Shown in pieces: positions 11,701 to 23,835 of a stretch of 64,000 bases of DNA. Under the pieces are notes generated by a model. That model was not told the DNA's origin. It made no database searches and worked only from the letters and a program-made list of their open reading frames with translations. A program made the position numbers and the translations under genes. Numbering within the stretch: position 1 is the stretch's first letter; the number at the start of each line of letters is the position of its first letter. The stretch is from Penelope pileata (lineage: Eukaryota; Chordata; Aves; Galliformes; Cracidae). The DNA is taken from positions 62,001 to 126,000 of the forward strand of contig WBMW01000448.1 of assembly GCA_013396635.1 (NCBI GenBank), given 5' to 3'.

Positions 11701-11795
11701 GGAATGGAATGGAATGGAATGGAATGGAATGGAATGGAATGGAATGGAATAGAATAGAATAGAATAGAATAGAATAGAATAGAATAGAATAGAAT
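11701..11795. repeat. Pentanucleotide microsatellite (GGAAT)10 then (AGAAT)9
   Basis: Ten exact copies of GGAAT (11701-11750) pass without interruption into nine exact copies of AGAAT (11751-11795). The array adjoins the 3' end of a minus-strand CR1 (11796-11880), so on the minus strand it reads CR1 body, (ATTCT)9, (ATTCC)10. The most economical explanation is expansion of the pentameric CR1 tail, with one point change spread through half the array. Confidence 0.95.
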
Positions 11796-11880
11796 AGTTC
11801 AGTTAAACGTGACCTTGAGAGATCAAATCCAACTGCCTGACCATTTCAGGGCTAACCCAAAGACAAAGTAAAAGCAATAT
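11796..11880 (-). mobile_element. CR1 LINE, 3' end of the pentamer-tail subfamily
   Basis: The plus strand reads 'agttcagttaaacgtgacc', then 'gagagatcaaatccaactgcctgaccatttcaggg', the reverse complement of a CR1 3' UTR. The copy at 44899-45058 is the same subfamily in the plus orientation ('gaagtggtcaggaagttg', then 'gtaggtcccctcc', then an ATTCT-type tail). The body fades out at about 11880. Confidence 0.8.
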
Positions 11881-13799
11881 GTGTGCATTCTGTATGTGGA
11901 CAGAATAAAATTCCAGTAATAAAAGAAGCGCTCAAAATGGAAGGGTCAGACCTAGAAAGAGTGTTTACACATATAGAGGAAGCGTCTTGTGTGGATTTAC
12001 CAAATTATCAGTTTCATTCCTTTGCAAATGTAGGATTGGTTTTATAGGATTTTGATGTTTCACCTAATCCAGTAGTAAATCATCTATGAGAGAGGACCTT
12101 AATTATTTGTTTGGGAATAGTGTTCTGCAGACTGATAGATCTAATTTCAAGGAAATATTATTTAGATTTTGTTCTGCAGTTTCTTCTAGTGATTCAGAAT
12201 TATTTGGTTTCTGCATTAATTTATGTAATTTGAGACTCCCTATTTTATCGTTATGATTCAATAGAAACATCACAAACAAGATAATGCCAGCAGAAGTTGG
12301 ATTCCAACTGCTCATCCATTGGTATTTCTGGATTGTGATGAAAGTATCATATAAGCATACTAATCAGCTATGGATATAGAGCTGCTCACCTGGGCTCGGA
12401 GGTGACTTTTTAAAAAAATCTTACTGTATATCCTGAAGATGGGAAACATTTTCATATTAAAGCTAAAATTAAAATGAAAGAACAATATGTCTCTGCTTTT
12501 GTGCCAAATCCATTTTTGTCTCCTCTGTCCACTTAGAGGTTTGGAGGCACTAAAGTAGATGCATGCTACAGAGGTTTCTTTGTAAAGAAAGGATATCAAG
12601 ATATCAGAAGTGAGAAGGAAAGACCTGGTTTGTGTAGTTCCACAGACCATCATGCCCATAATAAATGTGATTTTGGTTACAGTTATGATGCTATTATTTT
12701 CTAGATGAAATACAAAAAGTGGTAAGTTCTATGAGACATTCTTTCTTCTTCTTCCTTTTTTTTTTTTTCTTTGTTGACACAACTCTTAAGTTTCAGATCT
12801 CATGTTCAAGCATGGAACAGCTAGGTCTCCCTTAACTGGAGAATGATCTTGCTGTGTAATTTAGATACTGCTACCAAACTAATTTTTTCTATTATTTTTC
12901 CTAATTCTCCAAAGCTTGTCCACATCTACATCCTACCACCTGCATTTTGTTTTGTGCCATCACAAGAAGAATGGAAGGTATAAGCTATTTTTCTTTATTA
13001 AAATTGTGTAATAAAACAGCAGCTGATAAAAAAAAAATGATCATGAAATGTTAATAGCTATTGCTCCAGAAATCTACAGAATTCAGGCAATCCTTTCTTT
13101 TCAAGCATGTATTTTTATATATTGAACATAGTTATGTTACAAGGTATGATTTCCTTGCAGTTAATAGAATATTTTTGGCAGTATTTTACCCTGCATCATC
13201 TTATAATTTGTTTTATCATTTTATTCATAAGCAGAGGATTATTGATTTTTCAGAGGGGTCTGAAAGCTTTTGAACTGTCTTCTATTGTAAGATCCTGACT
13301 TTAACAACATAATCACCATTTTGTCCAGTGATGGCATGGAAAGCTAATATCTGACTGCCAAAGACAGCAGGTGTTCTGTGTGATTCATTCATGTGTCTAT
13401 TTACTCAGCTCACAAACTGTTAAATTATATATCTACACGCTGGCAGTTTGACCTAGCCCTAAGTGCATCATCTGCCTAAGTCATTAAATGCCAATGAAAA
13501 GTTATTGATGAGAAATTTTGGAATTTGGCTTTACAGTTAGTGGCTACCGTGGTGGGCCATACAGGAAGGGTCTACCTCAGAATCCTCTTACCCATTACAC
13601 AGATTTCCCGTAGCTCCCTGTTGAATATTTGTAGCTGGGGAGCATGTCAGCCAACTAAATGCAGGTCACTCTAAGATGAGACTAGTCACTTTCTGAGCTC
13701 TGTTGACTACAGGAGTCAGATATCTAGGAGTATGGGATACCTTTTGCTCTGTGGAAGGTGGTACATGAAAAGCTTCATAACCAGTGTATCTGTAGTCAG
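11881..13799. other. Unique AT-rich DNA
   Basis: No gene, RNA or repeat recognised apart from short T- and A-rich tracts near 12757-12770 and 13028-13036. Frames up to 99 codons occur but lack motifs. Confidence 0.55.
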
Positions 13800-14290
13800 A
13801 GCTCAAGGCTATATCAACAGAAATCTGCCCTGAGGGACACCACTCATCACCAATCTCCATCCAGACATTGAACCATTGACCACCACTCTCTGGGTATGAT
13901 CTTGCAACCAGATCCTTGTCCATTGAACAGTCCAGCCATCAAATCCACATATTTCTAATTTAGAGAGAAGGATGTGGTGAGGGAGCATGTCAAAAGGCCT
14001 CACTGAGGTCCAGATAGGTGGCATCAGTGGCTCTTCCCTTGTCCATTGAAGCAGTTACACCATCATAGAAGGCCACTAGGTTGGTCAGGCAGGACTTGCC
14101 CTTGGTGAAGCCATGCTGGTTGTTTCATATCACCTCCCTCTCTTCCATATGCCTTAGCATAGCTTCCAGGAGGATCTGCTCCACGATCCTTCCCGGCACA
14201 GAGGTAAGGCTGACAGGTTGGTAGTTCTCTGGATTATCCTTCTTAAAAATGAGTGAAATGAAAAAATGCCTTTTTTCCAGTCATGTATTT
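13800..14290 (-). mobile_element. CR1 LINE internal fragment (RT domain), decayed
   Basis: Read on the minus strand this is the palm part of a CR1 reverse transcriptase. One surviving frame (14024-13809) contains PFDMLPHHILLSKLEICGFDGWTVQWTRIWL and SGVPQG, the latter being RT motif B. Just upstream, the motif A segment lies in another frame, showing a frameshift. The nucleotide text above 14030 (ccttggtgaagccatgctgg, cttccaggaggatctgctcc) is the antisense of the conserved CR1 finger region. It lacks motif C, the C-terminus and the tail. It covers the same part of ORF2 as 15850-16585, so the two are separate insertions. Confidence 0.88.
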
Positions 14291-15849
14291 CAACATGCAA
14301 TAGCTCCTCATTCAAGTGAAGTCCAGCTGTAATGGTGTAAAATGGGAACAAGAAAAGGAGGCCAAAAGTGTCTATCTCAGTATGCATTTACTCTCTCTGA
14401 TGTTTACTTTGTCATACAGGATTCTATTTTCCTATCTTGAGGTGGGATTACAAAATGCAACAAGATCATTCCTTAATCTAAAACAGCAACAAAAAAATGC
14501 AACAATTCACATTATTTCAAAGATCACTTTTAGCACTTAGAGATGCAATGGAAGAAGACTTTCCCTCCTTAAGAAAAAGTAAAAATTTGTAGACAGTGTT
14601 TTCTGTTGGATGCAACATTCTCTGTGTAAGGTTAGCAATATGTGCATAAAATGAAAACGTTACCAGAAAACTTTGAAATATATCATTCATTAAGACTTTT
14701 TTCTTCCAGACTGAGTTTGACTCAAGCTGGCTATGTATTTCAAACAAAATCTTTCTGTAATGTTGAAGATTAAATATGGGGGAAAATGTATTTTGGCCAT
14801 TTAAAAATGCTGAAGCAGTTTTGTGGAGGATTCCTCTAACCACTACAACATTTGCAGCAATGGCTTATTTGATGTTGTGGACAATTTTTATAGCAAAGAC
14901 ATGTTTTTGTCATATTATGGAAATCACAGTTCACACATAAGCAAGAGACACAGATTCTAGTAATTAAATTTCCAGGGGATCCATCCTCTAACCTCATTAC
15001 TCCTAGCACTGACCAGACCTTGTTGCTACCCATGAAATATGGCACCACACTTGGTTTTCCTACAATATGCATGAGAATTTCTGAGCAAGTCATTTCTCCT
15101 AGACCTTTCATGGAGAACTACAAATTACGTTTCTCATTTTCTGGGTATCTAATGTGACAAACTAAGGTCTGATTTTCAGATAAAGGCAATGGCAACTATA
15201 AATTAAATACTTTTGCGTAAGAAATGTTTTGTAAAAGCTTATATGCTCTGAAAAATCAGCTTCTAATCATTTCCAAATGACCAATCAAAAATAATGAAAA
15301 AAAAATTCTTTTCATTTTCTTCATACCTTAGTTCCAGAGCTATAAAGCCACGATTTACATCACCTCTTACTGCTGTGAAGTTTTCCAAAAGTATTGTATT
15401 AGGGCATGAAGCTACCTATACAACAAGAAAATAAGTACTCACTAATTTGAGTACAGCAACTGTTCACTCTTGTGCAAAGAGTAGTGACCTTTTGATGGTA
15501 TGCAGTCATATACCAACAGAGAAAATTGTTAAAAAGAAAATTCTGGCAGTCTTCATTCTGTCACTTGCTTTTGAATACCAGGTTTTGTTATTCTAATCTT
15601 GTTCTTTTGATGTGGGGCTGGGTTTTTTTGTTCTGCAGTTTCAGCTGCTAAAACAATAGACTCTACTTAGTGTGAAGGCTCTTTTTTCATGTGATGATAT
15701 GCAGTAATTTTATGTCATCTTAGGACATGGTTTTAAAGAAACAAAGAGATAAATAGGAGTGCCTTTCTTTGATATTCATGTAGTCTGGATCACTTCTTCT
15801 GTGTTGTCCTGATAAGTGGGCAGTTCTTTAGGGGAACGCATTTCTGTCC
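14291..15849. other. Unique DNA
   Basis: No gene recognised. Two minus-strand frames (14517-14843 with 108 codons, 14836-15111 with 91 codons) have no recognisable domain, no CR1 content and no obvious splice context. The second is Cys-rich near its end but without regular zinc-binding spacing. Both are most likely chance frames. Confidence 0.5.
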
Positions 15850-16585
15850 TCACGGGAAAACCCCCAAGTCCTTCTCCTAAGAGCTGCTCTCAATCCATTC
15901 TCTACCCAGCTAGTATTCATACTTGAGATTGCCCAGATCCAGGTGCAGGACTTTGCATGTGGCCTCATTGAACTTCATGAAGTTCACAAAGACCCACTTC
16001 TTAAGCCTGTCAAGGTACCTCTGGATGACACCCCTTCCCTCCAGCACAGTGACTGAACCACCCAGCTTGGGGGTACAGTCAACAAAGATGTGAAATAGTG
16101 CCAATCTCAATAACAGTCCCTGAAAAACACCTCGACATCAAGCTGTTGACTACACCTGTTTGAGTGCAACCATTCAGGCAATTCCTTACCCACTGAGTGC
16201 TCCGTCTGCCAAATCTGTATCTCTCCAATTTAGAGACAAGGATTTTGTGTGGGACTGCGTTAAATGCTTTGCACAAGTCCAGGCAGACGATGTCAGTTGC
16301 TCTTTCCTTGTCCACCAGCGCTATAACCCCATCGTAGAAGGCCACCTAATTTGTCAGGCACAAATTGCCCTTAGTGAAACCGTATTGGCTGTTACCAATC
16401 ACCACTCTGTTCTCCATGTGCAATAGCATAGTTTCCAGGAAGATCTGCTCCATGATTTTGCTGGTCACAGAGGTGATACTGACTGGCCTGTAGTTCCCCA
16501 GTTCTTCACTTTTTCCATTTTGAAAACAGGACTTAATGTTTCTCCCTTTCCAGTTGGTGGGAACTTCGCTGGACTGCAAGAACTT
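15850..16585 (-). mobile_element. CR1 LINE internal fragment, RT fingers to motif C
   Basis: The minus strand carries a continuous CR1 block from the RT fingers down to the sequence just after motif C. Its 3' limit lies at plus-strand text 'cccccaagtccttctcc' near 15850 and its 5' limit at 'ggtgggaacttcgctgg' near 16570. There is no 3' tail, so both ends are lost. A 14-bp direct repeat (ttaataaaacatct at 16586-16599 and 16610-16623) sits exactly at the 5' junction; whether it is linked to insertion is unclear. Confidence 0.9.
15910..16579 (-). pseudogene. CR1 ORF2 reverse transcriptase relic with one in-frame TAG and later frame loss
   Basis: The first segment (16579-16349) reads WKGRNI, ELGNYRPVSITSVTSKIMEQI and SQYGFTKG, the fingers motifs of CR1 RT. 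A single TAG at 16348-16346 interrupts it. The same frame then continues with AFYDGVIALVDKERATDIVCLDLCKAFNAV, which is motif A with the catalytic Asp kept. Frame is then lost in the motif B zone near 16110. The last segment (16110-15910) has FVDCTPKLGG where the family has FADDTKLGG, so one of the two catalytic Asp of motif C is gone. The copy is inactive on several counts. Confidence 0.88.
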
Positions 16586-17741
16586 TTAATAAAACATCTT
16601 AATAAGTACTTAATAAAACATCTCTCTTTGCTACTTTACTGTGATCTTAGCAAACAGCACACACTAACCCTAGCTGAAGTATGTTTTCAAAGCATCCCAA
16701 GTTTATAAGAATTACTTATATCTCTGAAGTATCATGTTGCATGTAGTAGTCATCATCTTTTTTTGGTCTCTTCTTCCAACATGTCATATAGAACACTGCA
16801 CCCATAACTTGAAGACTGGATTTAGGAGAGTACAACGTTGCTATCTGCAATCAATATGTATGCACACACAAATCATCAGCTGAATTTTATTCAGGATAGT
16901 GAGTACTTTCAATCACAAATATTCAGGATTTACTGGTATCCTAGATACAAAAGTGGCTTAATGATGTTAATCACAGTTCATGTTGAATCTTTCCATGTAA
17001 ACCTACACAAGCAGGAAATAAAAATCCCGTATTCACCAGACCGGTTTCAGAAAGAAAACAATGATATAATGGCAGTCTGATAAATACATTCCAGAAAATG
17101 CAGCCAAAGGCATAATTTCTTCAAATTAATGCATTCTACTTTGTTCCTTGTGGAGGGTTTTAGATTTTCCCCTCAAATAAATCATTGTACTAAAATTTCA
17201 GGTCATTGAGAAACCATTGCTTTTATATCTGTTAGTTTCAGTCCTACACATGAACTGCATCGGTCTTAGTTGTTTGGTAGGTATAATTCACTTTGAATGT
17301 GCACTAAGCCGAATAAATTGTATGACGCATTATACTTTATAGGTATTTGTACTGATCTTCCATTCACTCCTTTTTTTGTAGAGCAATATTTTAAGCCATC
17401 CTCAGGAAAGAAGAAAAGACTGAGAGAAACACCAATGACTGCAAAATAGAAGTTCTTTGTTAAAATAACAGTGAGGCACAAGTTTCTGGCAGTAATCAGA
17501 GACATTTGACAGTGGAGCCTGAGAGAGAGAGATACAGGCTTGGGAACAGTCCAGAGAAGAGAAGAATTTTAAAAAAGAAGTCCTGAAGCAAGTCATTATT
17601 GAATGTCTGGGTTTCCATCTGCCCAAATTCTCATTACTTATTAAGAGGTGAGAAGCTTGTGGGGAGCTGAGAGAGATTCCCGTGAAAACGTAGGAGCCTG
17701 CATTTATTTAAAAAAATAAATAAATAATAAAATAAAATAAA
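16586..17741. other. Unique AT-rich DNA up to the second gap
   Basis: It contains the 14-bp direct repeat described at the CR1 junction (16586-16623) and ends in an A-rich TAAA/AATAAA simple repeat at about 17709-17741 that runs into the gap. No gene recognised. Confidence 0.55.
17709..17741. repeat. A-rich (TAAA)n-type simple repeat
   Basis: A run of A followed by irregular TAAA and AATAAA units directly before the N run. Its true length is unknown because it is cut by the gap. Confidence 0.85.
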
Positions 17742-17831
17742 NNNNNNNNNNNNNNNNNNNNNNNNNNNNNNNNNNNNNNNNNNNNNNNNNNNNNNNNNNN
17801 NNNNNNNNNNNNNNNNNNNNNNNNNNNNNNN
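17742..17831. other. Assembly gap (90 N)
   Basis: Ninety N between an A-rich simple repeat and unique sequence. Open frames reported across it are artefacts. Confidence 0.98.
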
Positions 17832-18617
17832 AAAATTTTAGGTGTTATTAAGCTTATCTCAGCCATACAAACCTTTGAAAAATTTGTCTGACGGCAATGC
17901 CCCAAAGAACAGAAAATCCAGAAGTTTGCAGAAGTTGAAAGGTGCACGGAGTTAACCTTCTAGCTCACATTCAGACTCAATTTGACTTGAACACATTAAA
18001 AATAGTTTTGAGGCATTTCTCTGAAATTGACACTGTATGAAAAGCTGCAGTTCCATATGATTTTGGGTAAAGAAACAAACTATTTTTAATGACCCACACT
18101 GGTCTGTGAGGTCTGCAGTTTACAGGAAGCATGTGACTTCTCAGTAACAGTGCAACTTCTTTGCCAGTACATGATGACATGCTGCTACAAATGGTGTTAG
18201 CAGAGGTAATGGAGATAAAATCCCTTAAATACCCAAAAGATAATTCACCCTGCTTCGTATGAGTGTGTTAGTAACAAGAATCCTATCAGTTCTTTGCAGA
18301 CCACCCCATACACACATTATAAAACCCACTCTGGTCTCCTAAAAGAAGATTCAAAAAAAATTTGTGATTCACAGAAATTACCTACTTCATAATCTTCTTA
18401 CAAAACTGAAATTTAAACACAACCCAAGCCTGTACACTTATGTTTATCTTTACACACCACTGTGCATTTCAGTAAGATTAACGAGATTAAATGTTGTGTG
18501 TATAGTTAAGCACATGTACAAAGTCTTTGTTATGTCAAAGCCCTCAAAGCCCTGTTTATTTTTTTAGACTACTCTCTATCTTTTTGGAAAGGGGAAAGTT
18601 TAAGCAGGATTTGGTTA

Positions 18618-18660
<43 letters not shown>

Positions 18661-18702
18661 AGTTTTAAAAGTTAATTTTTGAAAAATAAAANGTACATAT
18701 TG
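17832..18702. other. Unique DNA ending in a long poly-T tract
   Basis: No gene recognised. A 32-nt T run occupies 18624-18655, and a single undetermined base lies at 18692, just before the next CR1 copy. Confidence 0.55.
18624..18655. repeat. Poly-T run (32 nt)
   Basis: The longest homopolymer in the window, followed by AAAA. It lies about 48 bp from the 3' end of the minus-strand CR1 at 18703. CR1 elements end in short oligomers and not in poly-A, so it is probably an independent simple repeat. Confidence 0.9.
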
Positions 18703-19950
18703 CAGAATCACAGAATGGTTTAGGTTGGAAGGGACCTCTGGTGGTCACGTGGTTCAACTCCTTGCTCCAGCAGGAACACCCAGAGCAGGGTACCCAGGCC
18801 CATGACCAGGTGGCTTTGAAAGATCTCCCAGAAGGAGACTCCAAAACCTCTCTGGGCAGCCTGTGCCAGTGCTCCAGCACTCACACAGACCAGAAGTGCT
18901 CCTGGTGTTCAGAGGGAATCTTCTGTGAGAGAAACTTCCGTGAGGGAACCTTACCCAGTTTGTGCCCACTGCCTCTTGTCCTGTCACTGAGCACCACTTA
19001 AAAGAGCCTGTCTCCAGCCTCTTTACACTCTCCTCTCATGTACGTTGATAAGATCCACCCACGGAGAAGTGAGGCTGAACAGCTCCAGCTCTCTCAGCCT
19101 CTCCTCATACAAGAGATGCACCAGCCCCTTGATCATTTTGTGGCCCTCTGCTGGATCCACTCCAGTATATGCATGTTTCTCTTGTACTGGTGGACCCAGA
19201 ACCGGATATATTACTCCAGGTGTGTCCTCACTAGTTCTGAGCAGAGGGGAAGGATCACCTACCTCCAGCTGCTGACTGCTTTGCCTAATGCAGCCCAGGT
19301 TACTGTTGGCTTTCCTTACCACAAGGGCACGTTGCTGACTCCTGTTGAATACGGTGTCTGCTAAGATCCCCAGTTCCTTTTCCGCAAAACGTTTTCCAGC
19401 TAAACATGCCCCAGTGTATACTTGTACATGGATTTCTTCCTTTCCAGGTACAAGACTTTGCACTTCTGCTTGTTGAACTTGAGGCTTCTGTCAACCCATC
19501 TCTCCAGCCTGTCGAGGTCTGTCTGGATGGCAATACAGCCCTCTAGTGAATCAGCTACTCTCCCAAGTTTTGGGTCATCTGCAAGTGTCCTGAGGGCGCA
19601 CTCTACCCTATTGTCTAGATCATTGATGGAGATCAATGGTAATGATACTGTTTAATACTGAATTGGATCCATTGTTGATCCCTGGGGAACTCCACTCGTT
19701 GCTGGCCTTCAGCTAAACTTTGCACCTGGGCCTGGCCGTTCAGCCAGCTTTTGGTCCACCTCACTCTCTGCTCATCCAGCCCATTCATCAACAGCATTTC
19801 TGTGAGGATCTTGTGGAAGACAGTCTCAAAGGCCTTACTAAGTCAAAGAAGACAATCTGGTAAGACTGAGGCAAAGAAGACATTCAGTACCTTAGCCTTT
19901 TCACTGTCCTGCTAACCATTTTCTTCAGCAGAGGCCCAGCCTCTGGAAAT
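18703..19950 (-). mobile_element. CR1 LINE, long decayed copy with 3' end
   Basis: The plus strand starts with the tail (cagaatcacagaatgg), then 'tttaggttggaagggacctc', and continues through the antisense of the 3' UTR and ORF2. On the minus strand the recognisable pieces are HWHRLPREVLESPS (C-terminus), HKMIKGLVHLLYEERLRELELFSL, and CALRTLADDPKLGRVADSLEGCIAIQTDLDRLERW (motif C region with ADD kept, 19400-19636). Frameshifts separate them. At about 19862 the RT sequence stops and text typical of a more 5' part of CR1 follows (gactgaggcaaagaagacattcagtacc), so an internal deletion is likely. It is the longest minus-strand copy here but has no long intact frame. Confidence 0.88.
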
Positions 19951-20459
19951 ACCAAGCAGCAATCACAGGTACATTGCATTGTTGGTAGCCTGACTGATCG
20001 CACTAAGACAGTCAGGAGAGGAGCTGCTTTTTCTCCTCCTTTTCTCCCACCTTCCTTATTGCGCAGCTTGGGACATAGCCAAGCAGTGAGTACTTGCTGG
20101 TCACACTTCCTTTCCTCCTGAGCTTCCAGCCATGCTGGTCTTCATCTTGCTTGTGGTGGGTGAGGATTTCTGCAAATAGCAGTTTCCCACTGGTGATTCA
20201 GTGCTCTGCTAGAATATCACAGGCTCTTCACATTTTTTTCTTCCTGTGAGTTGGTTTTCTTACAGCGTGTGATATGCATCTGCTCCTATTTAACCCCTCT
20301 GCTTCTGCATGAGAGATCTGCTAGCAGATAGAAGGGGCAGAGAACTGTTAATGTCAGAATTCTTCCTGAATTAGGGAAGGAGGTGATTCACAGTAAAAAA
20401 GTCTGGATGCTGGATAAAGGTGAAGCTTAAGTGAACATCTAGTTAGTGTAGATAGACCT
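19951..20459. other. Non-coding DNA between CR1 pieces
   Basis: Pyrimidine-rich in parts (20030-20060) with nothing recognised. It may contain further eroded CR1 sequence beyond what I can read by eye. Confidence 0.4.
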
Positions 20460-20565
20460 ATGTAGCCCAGAGAAGGAGATTCTACAACTTCACTGCACAG
20501 CCTGTTCCATTGCTCTGTCACCCTCAAAGTAAAGAAGTTTTTTCTCATGCTTTGTCCTCTTTTCC
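20460..20565 (-). mobile_element. CR1 LINE fragment, ORF2 C-terminus
   Basis: The plus-strand text 'agcccagagaaggagattc', 'gcctgttccattgctctgtc' and 'aaagtaaagaagttttttctc' is the antisense of the CR1 C-terminal block. The minus frame reads MRKNFFTLRVTEQWNRLCSEVVESPSLGYI. About 105 bp survive with no tail. Confidence 0.85.
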
Positions 20566-23500
20566 CCAGTTGTTCCTATCTTGTAAAGCTCAGAGCTATT
20601 TGGTTTCACATATACAGAAAGAGGTGACTGGCTGAAAAAAATCGTACAAGAACATTGAACTGAAATTACTTTCCTTTATGATAATATTTAAATTGATCCT
20701 AAAGGAACTACTGCAGAAAAGGAACAACTTTCCTCACATAAATGTCAGAGTCACTTATAGCATTTTCAGTTTGATGATGTACTTAGCTTTTTTTGTAGCT
20801 CTATTCAATGTAAGAATGTCTGCAAAGCAAGAGATCAATAAGAACTGACCTTAATGTGCCTACAATGCACTGGAAAAAAATAAAATGATTTAAGTTACTG
20901 TTACCACAGATACAGCTATTAGTTTGGGCAATGTGTTTGGAGGTGATTGTGTTCTCAGGAAAAGCAATTTAAAATATCTGAGGAAAGATTTATGATTCCC
21001 AATAAGAATTCAACAATAAAGACAAAGAATAGGCAGCTCTTCAAAAGCAGGTAGGAATAAGGAACAAGTTGGAAAAGAGTTGTTTTGGTGGAATTTCTGT
21101 TGTCAGTAAATACTGCTTAGATAAAATTTTAAAAAATGGTCACATGTTGGAACAGTACCTCTGCTTGCGTAGAAATTCTTCCAAACAAAATTAATCTACT
21201 TGTCTTATTAATCTGAATTTAGCTCTCGTATTTAGAGGGAAATGCACAGCCCTTTCAGCTGCTGCTGGTGTGAGTCAGTCACAATGTCTCTAGAGAATCC
21301 ATTGCCGCATAAACCCACTGCAGCCCTCCTCCTCTGTAGCTGAGATCTTTTCATAAGAGCTGCAGCAGAGCTATTCTTTAATTTTTTTTAAGGAAATTTG
21401 TAAGGAAATGTGCACTAGCATCTGGTCAAGTTATATCCTCTCACTCACCTGCATCAAGGAACTGACAAGTCATTTCCACTGTTAACAACTCATTTCACAC
21501 TTTTATATACGGGTAACTAAATCAAGCATGTATTTTCAGTCTTAAACCTGTTGGTGCATAATTATGTGCCAAAAGAAACACAAAAAACAAAGAAGTGAGA
21601 CCAGTTCTGAATGTTGCAAAGGTGGATTTGCCATTATTTGTGTATTTAGATAGCCTTAGTTACAAAAGGCTTCTTAAAGTTGTAAGAATGTGCATATCCT
21701 CAGAGGAGGACAGATATAGAAAAAAGATAGACTTCTAAAAAACAGCTAGTCTTGTGGGCAGAGAGACTTCTGAAGCTCGATTTCCTGAGGTTTTGTGACC
21801 TGTTTTTGTAGTATCCTGTACCTAATTAAATGCAAATTCCAAGCAAATCTTTTCTTGTACTGTGTGAATTGAAGTATCTCTTTTCTAGTATCTTTGATGT
21901 CTAATAGAGTAGTTAATCTGACAGTGCAGACTTTCACCAGCAAGCTAAAGTCTTTCTCCTCTACTCCTCTGTTTATCTCATGAAATGTGAACTCTTTACC
22001 CTGTACCACTTTTCTCAGTGGTCAAATCTGGCTGAAATTAGTCAACAATTTCAGGAATTATTAGTTAGAGACCAACAGAGATGTACATAGTATGACTGCA
22101 TATATATTAGTTCCTTGAGAAAAAGTCAAAGCGATGTTGTACTTTCTGGAAATGCAATGTGTCATGACCCTTACAGTTTCTGTGTTATTCATCCTTTTTT
22201 AGCCCAGCACAAAAAAAAACGTATATGTTTTATTTATGTTTAAGGACACCTTTTTTCTGAAGTAAGTTTGGATAGTTGGTTTGGATACTAGAATTCTGGA
22301 CTGATACATTGTATTTCTGATTTTTTAACATTAAGTAGAATGCATGTATATAAAACAAATGAATAGATTTTAATTTTTAAAAAAAGGAAAAAACAAAAAA
22401 GATGTGAAAGTTACACAAATCTGAGCTTAAATGTTAGCTATTCCTTTGCATTATAAAGAACTTTATTCAAGCACACTTAATGAAATAAGACCCAGATTTT
22501 CTTAGACTAAAAAGTTTGATAGATGCCTCATAGAAGACAAATGAAATGCATAATGGCTTATTAGCCATTATAGAAGTTTTATACATTTTTTAATGCCCAA
22601 ACTGATATCTGTTCACAATCGATCTTCAAAAAATAAAACTTTTCTATGAGAAGTACGTGTTCCCATTTTTCAGTTATTCACACCAAGAACTCTTAGGCAT
22701 ATCCACATACTTTGTGTTCAACGTTCTGTGTTCAACTCTGTCCTATGCTGGGCAGTTAGCTGATTGGCCACTGTCATGCCATCTACATTTCTGCCTACCA
22801 AGCCAATAGGTGCACATGTTACCAGTCATACTGCTTCTGTTACTTCACACCTATTAGCATTACCCCCACCCTCACAGTGTGCAATTCATTCATATGTTTG
22901 CATGGTTTGTCCCTAGACTTGGTTCTTTGAAGATATTCAGCTTTCTTCTTTCTTCACTAATCTCTAGGTCTCAGACTCAAATTTCATCAGACTTCATCAC
23001 TCAGATGCTGGATTCTGAAGTGCGGTGGGCTCCTTGCAGAACAGAAGGTGATTCAGCTTTGCTGTTATTCATGAACTTCAACCACATATGCTGTTTTATT
23101 GATCTTAGTAAAAGCACACAGGAAGTAGCCAAGTACAGGGCTGAACCAGAGTGATAGGTAGTACGTCTATTAAATGAAAACCAAAATGCTTCATAACAAA
23201 GTATTAATTCACATATTCCTCAAGGGAGTTGTTGAAGGTACACACAGGTCTTTGACAGTTGCTCTTTCTTCCTATTATCTGCCTGCTTTCACTTTTAAAG
23301 TGTTCCTAGCTGTTCTGTCTGTCCATGCTAGTGTCATCTTCATAGTCTACAAGTCAGTGAGGATGTCAAAAAAATCTAACTCAAAGCAGTAACCTGCTCT
23401 CTATCTTCGTAGTTGTTTCTAACACAATATATTAGCTGTGATCCTAATGATCCTGGTGCTGAATTCTGAGCTGCTTCAAGATTTTCTTTCTTTCTTTCCT

Positions 23501-23835
23501 TTTACTTTTTTTTTTTTTTTTTTTTCCTGGAAAGATGTGAGGCTGTGGAAAGAGAGAGAGAAACAAAACTTTGGAAGGTTAAGAGTGATCTTAAGGACTG
23601 AAAAAATTGATGAGTCTGCACATTTTTAAAAAAAAAATCTATTTTTTTACTGGAAAAACAAATTTTTTCACATTTTGATTTTTTGAAAATCCCTGTCTTC
23701 TAGAACAGAAAATTCATTAACTCATTCCATAATAATAAGTTATAACAATTGTATCATCTAAAGATTCAGAAAGGCCATGCATCTTCTTAGTCTTTTTCAG
23801 AGTTTGTGTTTCTTTCAAACAACAAAACAACAAAG
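20566..23835. other. Unique AT-rich DNA
   Basis: No gene recognised over about 3.3 kb. It includes a CTTT-rich tract leading into a 20-nt T run (about 23485-23525). Short A- and T-runs are common. Frames up to 91 codons lack motifs. Confidence 0.55.
23506..23525. repeat. Poly-T run (20 nt) after a CTTT-rich stretch
   Basis: Twenty T preceded by TTTC repeats from about 23485. Simple sequence without a recognisable associated element. Confidence 0.9.

Noticed and set aside
17708..17947. Frame across the N run
   Set aside because: It consists largely of undetermined residues and is an artefact of the gap.
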